NCBI GenBank assembly: GCA_030824515.1
Contig: JAVBXN010000019.1
Coordinates: forward strand, 54,218-118,217
Origin: Pelobacter sp.
Lineage (GTDB): Bacteria; Desulfobacterota; Desulfuromonadia; Geobacterales; Pseudopelobacteraceae
DNA length: 64,000 bases
Reading direction: 5' to 3'
Part shown: one piece after another, positions 55,137 through 62,700 of the stretch
Layout of the letters: the number at the start of each line of letters is the position of its first letter
Numbering within the stretch: the stretch's first letter is position 1
Notes under the pieces: generated by a model
Seen by the model: only the letters and a program-made list of their open reading frames with translations
Told to the model about the DNA's origin: nothing
Databases searched by the model: none
Position numbers and translations under genes: made by a program

Positions 55137-55268
55137 GTATTTGTTTTATCAGGGTTACATATATGTGCATGGTGTTTTCGGATCATGAATTACAGGATAT
55201 GGCAATTTCAGGTTTTAGGTGATGCTTGAATGACTATTGCTTCCATATTTACATTGTGGCATTATCCA

Positions 55269-55282
55269 CCCGCTTCGGCGGG
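55269..55282. repeat. Short GC hairpin with UUCG tetraloop
   Basis: CCCGC (55269-55273), TTCG loop, GCGGG (55278-55282), lying alone in an otherwise AT-rich 220-bp gap. It has no T-run, so it is not an obvious terminator; a REP-like remnant is possible. Confidence 0.4.
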
Positions 55283-55357
55283 CCTACCCATTATTATTAA
55301 GGCTGATTCACCCATTTATATATTGATCCGGGATTACATAAAATGGAGGGTTATACA

Positions 55358-55588
55358 ATGTCTATTGCAACACAGTGTAAATTTTTCGGGCATATAATCA
55401 CGGTTGAAAAGGCGCTGGCTATCAGAGACGCCGCCCCCCCCAAAGAAAGAATGTCACTCATCTTCGAATGCATAAAATGCGGAAACCTTGTCCGTCCGTA
55501 CAATGCCGGAGACAGATGCGCGGCACATTTCGTACATTTGAGCCGCAATCCACAATGCCAAATCACTGACCCACCCAAAAACTATTAA
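55358..55588 (+). CDS. Small cysteine-rich protein (possible zinc ribbon)
   Basis: A 76-residue protein. The ATG at 55358 has GGAGGG 7 nt upstream; the ATG at 55343 has none. The cysteines are spaced as FECIKCGNLVRPYNAGDRCAAHFVHLSRNPQC, suggesting a small metal-binding knuckle. No signal peptide is present. I do not recognise a family. It is convergent with the molybdopterin oxidoreductase gene, 3 bp apart. Confidence 0.65.
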   Translation: MSIATQCKFFGHIITVEKALAIRDAAPPKERMSLIFECIKCGNLVRPYNAGDRCAAHFVHLSRNPQCQITDPPKNY

Positions 55589-55591
55589 CAA

Positions 55592-57652
55592 TTAAACTAT
55601 CTTACATAACCTGCACATGAAGCTCCGGCTGGTGGAGGTTCCGGTTACCTGGCTGCGCTTATCATCCTCGGTCAGGTTGTTGAGGTTTGCGCGCTGATCG
55701 TGTTCGCCCCACCCCCAGGCCAGACGGACCGTACCGGGGCGTAACATGCTGAAGAGCCGAACCGTCATTTCTACTGAGCCCTTGGGGGTTTCGATCCTGA
55801 CCAGCTCGCCCTCGGCAAATCCCAGCCGGACGGCGTCATCCGGGTGTATGTCGATCTGGCACTCCGCACCTTCCTTGAGAAGCGCAGGAATAGTGCGGAA
55901 CTGGGAATTGGTGAAACGGATGTCGCGGCCGCCGCTGATACCCAGAACCGGGTATTCCCCGCTTTGATCGGCAAAACTGATCGGGTTGTCTCCGAAACCA
56001 TTCTCGAAAGGAACACCTGACAAACCAGCCGCGGCCAGCCGGCCGGAGAAGAATTCGACCTTGCCGGAAGGAGTCCGGAAAGGGAGAACACGGAATTTTT
56101 CGTGGCGCAACGCTTCGATCCGCAAACCGGTCTTACCGTTACTTCGCAAATCCTCAACAGTGATTCCGGCCGGTTCCAACTGATAATCGATCGCCTCCTC
56201 CGCCGTCTGCCAGGGGAACTCGGCGGTAAATCCGAGCCTTCTGCCCAACTCAAAGACAATCTTCCAGTCCGGCCAGGAATCGCCCACGGTTGGGATAACC
56301 GCGTTCTGGAGAATGATCGGGTTGTTGCGGATGGAGGCGCGGTTTAGCTGTGTCTTCTCAAAACAACTGGCTGCCGGAAGGATTACATCGGCAAGCCTGG
56401 CCGTTTCGGTCATGAACATATCCATCACCACCAGGGTTTCCAACTTGGCGAAGGCAGCTCTGGTGCGGTTGGAATCAGCCATGGTGACGAGTGGATTGCC
56501 GGACTGGACCACCACCATCTTCAACGGATAGGGCGACTCCTCCAGAATGGCGTCCACCACGCACCCCTGCGTCTGATTGCCCCAGGTTTCGGAAAAGGTG
56601 TTGAACAGGGGATACTGGCGGGTAACGGGCGGGATAGCGTCATCCAGCCGTTCCCGCAATTGGATGTTACGGACCGGAATCGGCTGGGGCAGAACATCAC
56701 CGCCCGGTTTATCGAGATTGCCGGTCAAGGCGCGCAGCATGGCAACGGCCCTGGTGGTATCGAAGACCTCCCGGTGCATGTCCAGGCCGTTGCCGTCTAT
56801 GATGGCGGCGGGCCTGGTGGTGGCGTAGAGACGGGCCACCTGCCGAATCTGCCCGGCGCTCAGCCAGATGGTCTCGGCCACCTTGTCCGCCGGGAATCGG
56901 GCGGCCGTCTTTTTCAATGCATCAAAGCCAACGGTGTACTGCTCGACGAATTCGAAATCGTAGAGGTTTGCCTCGATGATCTCGTTTATCATGGCCATGG
57001 CCAACAGTCCATCGTGCCCAGGTTTGATCTGCAGCCAGATGTCGGCCTTGCGGGCCAGTGCCGTCCCTACCGGGTCGATGACGACCAGCTTGGCGCCATG
57101 CTCCTTGGCCCACAAGATCCCCTCGGCCGCACCCAGGGCGGTATCGCCGTCGTTCTTGCCCCAGACGATGATGCAGCTGGCGTTCTTGGCCTCGGAATAG
57201 GCCATGGCCCCATAGGTATAGGAATGGGCAAAATCGCGGGCAACGAAACAGATGGAGCCGTTGCCGATGGTGTTGGGACTGCCGAAGGCATTCATCAGCC
57301 GGTTGGGATAATCCCAGGGGGCGCCCCAGTCGGCGGCCATCCCCCGCAGCCAGGCCACGGATTGGGGCCCGGATTCTCGACGGTGACGCTGGAACCGGGC
57401 CGCGACCAGATCAAGTGCCTCATCCCAGCCTGCTTCACGGAAACCCGAACCGTCCTCATTTTTTATCAGCGGCACGGTCAGCCGCTTGGGTGAATAGACG
57501 ATCTCCGGCGCAGCGGCCAGTTTGGCGCAGGTCAATCGTCTGTCAGGATCGAGAAAGGATTTGCGCCGGGCTCCGATCAGGCGGCTGTCCTCCACAAAGG
57601 CCTCGATGGGGCAGCAGGATGAACAGAAACGGCAGACGGTATCGATAATCAT
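55592..57652 (-). CDS. Molybdopterin oxidoreductase, cytoplasmic
   Basis: A 686-residue enzyme of the DMSO-reductase family from the ATG at 57652 (GGGAGGG 4 nt upstream). The N-terminal [4Fe-4S] ligands are C7, C10, C14 and a later LTCAK cysteine. Motifs for bis-MGD binding follow: GSPNTIGNGSICF (with the probable Mo-ligand cysteine), IVWGKNDGDTALG, VVIDPVG. It lacks a Tat signal and no iron-sulfur or membrane subunit is adjacent, so it looks like a stand-alone soluble enzyme. It resembles the group that includes acetylene hydratase and related putative oxidoreductases; the substrate is unknown. Confidence 0.87.
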   Translation of the reverse strand: MIIDTVCRFCSSCCPIEAFVEDSRLIGARRKSFLDPDRRLTCAKLAAAPEIVYSPKRLTVPLIKNEDGSGFREAGWDEALDLVAARFQRHRRESGPQSVAWLRGMAADWGAPWDYPNRLMNAFGSPNTIGNGSICFVARDFAHSYTYGAMAYSEAKNASCIIVWGKNDGDTALGAAEGILWAKEHGAKLVVIDPVGTALARKADIWLQIKPGHDGLLAMAMINEIIEANLYDFEFVEQYTVGFDALKKTAARFPADKVAETIWLSAGQIRQVARLYATTRPAAIIDGNGLDMHREVFDTTRAVAMLRALTGNLDKPGGDVLPQPIPVRNIQLRERLDDAIPPVTRQYPLFNTFSETWGNQTQGCVVDAILEESPYPLKMVVVQSGNPLVTMADSNRTRAAFAKLETLVVMDMFMTETARLADVILPAASCFEKTQLNRASIRNNPIILQNAVIPTVGDSWPDWKIVFELGRRLGFTAEFPWQTAEEAIDYQLEPAGITVEDLRSNGKTGLRIEALRHEKFRVLPFRTPSGKVEFFSGRLAAAGLSGVPFENGFGDNPISFADQSGEYPVLGISGGRDIRFTNSQFRTIPALLKEGAECQIDIHPDDAVRLGFAEGELVRIETPKGSVEMTVRLFSMLRPGTVRLAWGWGEHDQRANLNNLTEDDKRSQVTGTSTSRSFMCRLCKIV

Positions 57653-57995
57653 CGGTCCCTCCCTATCGGCTGTCATGAAAAAACAGTAGTGAGCAAACCA
57701 GCGCGAAGTTTTTTCTCGCAACCGCTTGAGCGCTGCGTGGATGTCACCACCTGATAAAAACGTTCTCACCCTACCCCAGCATCAGGCGCCTGTCAAAGAA
57801 AACACCAGACAACATCACCACACCTTGCACTGCCTGACAACAAATGTTTTAGTTAAGGTACTTACACTGAATTACTGTAAATACGGAAGAACTCGGATGA
57901 ATCCGCAACTATTAAATCTGTCTTATAGCGGTTGTAAATTTTCCCTTGGATGATATAAAAACCGCATGACATTTGTGATCCAAGGAGGACTTTCA
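57653..57995. other. Gene-free region with no clear feature
   Basis: These 343 bases separate the molybdopterin gene from the relic exoprotein starts. I found no ORF, RNA or repeat that I can support, only the two ribosome sites at its ends. The stretch around 57830-57960 is AT-rich and may hold promoters. Confidence 0.35.
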
Positions 57996-58240
57996 ATGCC
58001 AAGCACTTTCCAACCAGCCTTGTCCCCCCAATAGCTCTTCCGTTTTGTTACCCGTCTGTTCAATACCGGAAAAATTCTTCTGTGGCTGTGATTGCTTTTC
58101 CTGGCAATGTTTTTACTGCGGAGACCTCCCACGCTCAAATTACGGCCCGGGTTACCATGAACACCTACGCGGATTTTGAATTTTGGGCCTGGTCCAGAGA
58201 ATTACTATTTTCTGCCTGCTACAGGAGAGTTTGTATATGA
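57996..58240 (+). pseudogene. Decayed start of a secreted-protein gene
   Basis: An ATG with AAGGAGG upstream (57982-57988) opens a frame that reads MPSTFQPALSPQ and stops at TAG 58032. The same frame continues LFRFVTRLFNTGKILLWL, a TGA, then LLFLAMFLLRRPPTL. Spanning the TGA gives a signal-anchor-like hydrophobic stretch. A shifted frame then reads HAQITARVTMNTYADFEFWAWS up to the next start. Two nonsense changes and a frameshift in one gene would explain the pattern. The identity of the parent protein is unknown. Confidence 0.5.
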
Positions 58241-58434
58241 AAAGGAACATAATTAGCGCAGTGGTCATGGTCATCTGTTTGTGGTTGTCTCAAGCGCATG
58301 CTGTCACGGCCCCCCTTGTTCAAGATGCTTTCTGGTCTTACGGTTTTATCGTTGGTGTTACTAGCCCGACGCAAATAAGTATCCCCCGGCACAGCCGGGG
58401 GTTTTACGATTGCTGCCCCCTCAAAGGTGACTGA
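58237..58434 (+). pseudogene. Truncated secreted-protein ORF interrupted by a terminator
   Basis: A 65-codon frame. AGGAGA lies 8 nt before the ATG; a signal peptide is clear (NIISAVVMVICLWLSQAHA) and the mature start VTAPLVQDAFWSYGF resembles the opening of DNRLRE-type secreted proteins. The rest, from about residue 49, is read out of a terminator hairpin (58383-58401) and non-coding sequence (PRHSRGF). The body of the gene appears to have been lost. A functional short peptide is possible but less likely. Confidence 0.55.
58383..58405 (+). terminator. Rho-independent terminator inside the truncated ORF
   Basis: An 8-bp stem (CCCCCGGC 58383-58390 with GCCGGGGG 58394-58401), followed by TTTT. 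It would end the preceding truncated unit. Confidence 0.8.
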
Positions 58435-58523
58435 TCGCAATCGGTTAAAGTCAAAATCCCATAACCGCAATGAGGGGATGAAGCTATATTGCCAAATAGG
58501 TCAAACTTTAGGAGGCGTCTATC

Positions 58524-58559
58524 ATGAAAAGCAGAAGTTGCTTGTCTTTACAGCTTTGA
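58524..58559 (+). pseudogene. Eleven-residue relic ORF with strong ribosome site
   Basis: GGAGG (58511-58515) lies 8 nt before an ATG opening MKSRSCLSLQL and then TGA. The site is far stronger than chance, and the position, between a truncated secreted gene and the tail-collar gene, suggests another lost coding sequence. The alternative is a short upstream leader peptide for the gene at 58726. Confidence 0.4.
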
Positions 58560-58725
58560 AATATTGCACGCAAATTGCGCGGTGACCCCGCACCTATTTC
58601 CGTGATGCCGAACAACAGATGGTGATCCCTGAACGTACACGATTGGCATCAGCCGCGCGGAAAGGCAGACCGCGCTGAGTGCTGACAATTCTGTTTCTGC
58701 CACATCATACAAAAAGGAGCGTTAT

Positions 58726-59574
58726 ATGGTTGCAAAGCAATTCACCAGGAAGCATTCCGTTTCAAAATCAATTCTATCACTGGCGCTGGCCGCCAGCACT
58801 CTGGGTTCCGCGATAGTCGTCGAAAGTGGCTATGCATGTGGGAGTGATCCCTATATCGGTAGCGTTTGCATTGTTGCCTACGTGAGGGGATGCCCAGCCG
58901 GTTTTGTGCCGGCTAATGGACAGCTTCTTGCGGTCAACAGCTATCAAGCACTGTTTTCCCTTTATGGCACTAATTTTGGAGGAGACGGCAGGACTACTTT
59001 TGGCGTCCCGGATCTGCGTGGTCGAGCGGTGATCGGCGTCGGCACATACTCTGCGATTCCAGCGGGGACAAGCACTACCGTAACACTTGGTCAACAACGC
59101 GGCGCCGACACTGTAGCCTTAACGGCAAATAATATTCCGGCACACACCCATGCAGCAACATTCACCGCAACGACCGCACCACAGACAATCACCATTCCAG
59201 GCCAGACAGCATCCGGCTCCATCTCCGCCACGGCAACCACTGATATTGTTCCGGGTTCTACCGGTTCGATTGATCCGCTTCCTAACGTTACCAACTACTA
59301 CCTGACCGGTGTAGCCGGTGGCACAGCCGGTCCGGTCACCTTAACCGTTCCCGGCGCCGACAAATCCACCTTGATCGGCACTAAAGTAGTTGTGGACAGT
59401 TCGACCTACAAGCCGGCTATTGCCCCGCAAACGGTTAGTGTCAATACGGTTGGCGGTGGCGCAGTAGCCGTTGCTCCGACAACATCAACAAATGCACCAG
59501 TTGCCAACGTACCGCCAGAGCTTGGCTTATATTACTGCATCGCTTCGGAAGGCATCTACCCGCAATTCCCGTAA
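58726..59574 (+). CDS. Secreted phage tail collar-domain protein
   Basis: A 282-residue protein with AAGGAG before the ATG and a signal sequence (ILSLALAASTLGSA). The mature N-terminal part is a tail collar domain (PYIGSVCIVAYVRGCPAGFVPANGQLLAV...ALFSLYGTNFGGDGRTTFGVPDLRGR); the middle is Thr/Ala/Gly-rich beta repeat; it ends VPPELGLYYCIASEGIYPQFP, the typical closing motif. Homologues include the microcystin-dependent-protein type and phage tail fibre tips. Export suggests a cell-surface function in this organism. It directly precedes the giant adhesin gene. Confidence 0.87.
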   Translation: MVAKQFTRKHSVSKSILSLALAASTLGSAIVVESGYACGSDPYIGSVCIVAYVRGCPAGFVPANGQLLAVNSYQALFSLYGTNFGGDGRTTFGVPDLRGRAVIGVGTYSAIPAGTSTTVTLGQQRGADTVALTANNIPAHTHAATFTATTAPQTITIPGQTASGSISATATTDIVPGSTGSIDPLPNVTNYYLTGVAGGTAGPVTLTVPGADKSTLIGTKVVVDSSTYKPAIAPQTVSVNTVGGGAVAVAPTTSTNAPVANVPPELGLYYCIASEGIYPQFP

Positions 59575-59582
59575 TCACTGCA

Positions 59583-59618
59583 TGTACCGTTACCCACGGC
59601 TCCGTGAGTAACGGTACA
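59583..59618. terminator. Long hairpin between the tail collar gene and the adhesin gene
   Basis: An 11-bp perfect outer stem (TGTACCGTTAC 59583-59593 with GTAACGGTACA 59608-59618) encloses a CACGG/CGTG inner stem. There is no T-run, so it may act by stalling or processing rather than as a standard terminator. Confidence 0.55.
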
Positions 59619-59719
59619 GCCTGAAACATCAGGAACACAATTGACATAACGCAAGAATGTGCTAATTAACATAAATAATTTCAACTACATTTGATCACCA
59701 TTTAAAAGGGGAAAAAGTC

Positions 59720-62700
59720 ATGGGCATCAATGATAATCAAACCCGGATCGGCGCAACATTTTCATCCTGTTTGCGCCTATGGCTGCTGATTTTTCTGGTC
59801 ACCTTTACGTGGCCATTGTCCGGAGCAGTGGCCAAAAGCGGTGTGGTTATAAAACCAGATGCCATGGTGGAAAAAACAGCTTCAGCTCCCGCCGCTACTG
59901 CACTGCCAGAAGTAGTTTTTATCGAAGGCGGCATTGTCGGCTTACCGCCGCTGCTTACCCAGGCGCGGACGAGCATGGAAACCCATGCGCTTGACCCCCA
60001 ACGGGACGGCTTGGCGCAAATGGCGGACATCCTGAACGGGCGCGGCGGTATCCGTGCGATCCATCTCTTCAGTCACGGCGCGCCGGGACGGCTCGACCTG
60101 GGCGCGCTCACGCTCACATCCGCCAACGTCGGTGACCATGCGGTCGATCTGGCCCGTATCGGCGCTGCCTTGGAGAAGAATGCCGACTTGCTGGTGTATG
60201 GCTGCGAAGTTGCCAAAGGTGACGCCGGCATTATGCTAGTTGATGAGCTGGCTCGAATGACGGGGTCAAATGTGGCGGCTTCCACCGATCCGACCGGCGC
60301 AGCGAAACTGGGTGGCAATTGGCGGCTGGAAGCCGCGTCCGGCAAGATCGCGACAAATGCCCTGGAACTTGCTTCCTTCCCGGGCCTGCTGGGCGCCGAC
60401 ATTACCTTCGACTTCGAAAACGACACCTCGCCTGTCCGTGATGATAACGGCGAAACCGCCCTGGCTACCGTCACACAAACCAAAAGCGGGGAAACGATTT
60501 CTGTTGCATCGACGGGCGGCAAATTCGTGGTTGGCGAAATATACGCTATTCTCGGCCAGCCTTATCCAGGAATGGCAAGTCTTGTCATGGCGTTCGATAA
60601 TCTGGGTGCATATCAGTCCACTCGTGTACGCATTTCCCTGCCATCAGGAAGCACCTTCAACCTGAGCTCTTTCGCGGTGCTGGACAATTATACTTTAGAT
60701 CACGAACCGGATCCCATCACGATTGTCTCCAGCTCCAACGCAATCTACGATGTCAGTGCGCAGTTAACTATTCCGGCTGATTATGGCTATGCTGTTATAA
60801 ACACCGCCAGTCCCGGTTTTCCCACGGCAGGTTTTTCCAACATCACCTATTTCGATTTATACGCCAATGGATCAAACATGCAGTTGGCGCTGGACAATAT
60901 CGCCCTGACCAATATCACCGCACCCGACGCCGCCCCCACCATAGCCAACCTTAATAGTGACAGTGTCAGCTACACCGAAGGAGCCAGCCCAGTTCTGCTG
61001 GATTCAGGCGGCAATGCCACTGCCACCGAGGATGTCAGCTGGACCGGCGGCAAGTTGCTCGCCTCATTTGCCGCCAATCAGGATTTCGTGGCTGATCTGC
61101 TCGGTATCAACAACCAGGGCAGCGCGGCCGGACAGATCGGCTTGGTCAACAGTTACGTCACCTATGGCGGCACGATCATCGGCACGGTGGGTGGAGGCAG
61201 CGGCAACCTGCCGCTGACCGTCACTTTCAACTCCAGCGCCACCGATGCGGCCGTCAGCGCCTTGCTGCAAAACCTGAATTTCAAAACCACTGACAACAGC
61301 GTTCCCTCCACAACCAGTCGTACCGTGCGGGTTACCCTGTCCGATTCCATAAGCAATGTTTCAACCAACAACGACATCACTGTTTCTGTAACGGCGGTCA
61401 ATGATTCGCCGACATTCAGTGTCGGGACGGGCAAGGTTATTCTCGCAACTAGCCCCGGGGAGGAATTGGGCTATGCAGTAGCCATGCAGCCGGACGGAAA
61501 GCTCCTGGTGGCCGGAAATGTTTCAGAAGTCATAGATCCCGCAAACTGGATATACAGTGAAAACAACCTGCTTCTGGCCCGGTTCAATACAGACGGATCA
61601 CTCGATACCTCCTTTGGTAGCAGCGGTTTTGCCAAAATGAACCTCTGGACTTCCGATACCAGTTACGAGACCGGGATCGCCATTGCCGTCCTTCCCGACG
61701 GCAAGATCGTGGTCGGTGCCGGAGAGCCGACTACGGGCAACAACCAGGCTAAATTCGGGGTTGCCCGATTCAACAGTGATGGCACAGCCGACACCAGCTT
61801 CGGCACCGCTGGCGCCGCCTCCTTTACCGTGGGCACCGAGAACGCGGCGTCTGCCCACGGCATGACCATGGATGCCCGGGGAAATATCCTGCTGGTTGGT
61901 GAATCCCAATGGAGGAGCGGCAGCGTCTATCAGTACACCACAGTCCTGCGGGTAAAGCCGGACGGCACCCTCGATACTACCTTCGGCACCAGCGGCATCG
62001 TTACCACCAATGTCGGAGCTACAACCGATTACAACTATGCCTCGGGCATCGCCTTGCAGCCTGATGGAAAAATTGTCGTGGTGGGCACACAGGCCGGAGC
62101 TTATCTGTTGAGCGTACTGCGTTACAACGACAACGGCTCTCTCGATACCTCCTTCGGCACTAGCGGCACTGCCACGTTCAACGTTGCTTCCAGCTATGAC
62201 GGCGGAACAGCCGTGGCGATCCAGAGCGACGGGAAAATTATAGTCGGTGGCAATGGATACAACGGCACAAATAACGACTTCATGATTCTGCGCCTCACCA
62301 GTACCGGTGCCCTGGATACCGGGTTCAACACTACCGGCAAGGTGATCCTTGACCTGGGCGCCGATGACACTGTCAAGGATGTGGTAGTCCAGAACGACGG
62401 AAAGATTCTGGTGAGCGGGGCATCCGGCGGCCAGACCGCCTTTGTCCGGCTGAACAGCAATGGCTCCCTCGATACGACCTTCGACGGTGACGGTAAACTG
62501 GTCGTCGCAGGGAGCGAGACAGGTGAGGCGGCCATGCTTCAGGGGGATGGCCGAATAGTTGCCGTTGGCTCGCATCCCGATTCAACATGGGTATATTACG
62601 ATCTTGCCGTAGACCGTTTTAATGCCGACGGCAGTCCCGACAGCTCATTCGGCGCTGCCACCAATTCGCTGAACGGCACACCCTTGTATACCCAGGGAGA

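Noticed and set aside
61598..62575. Long - strand frames inside the giant adhesin gene
   Set aside because: They arise from the repeats of the + strand delta-60 region and have no start signals or domains.
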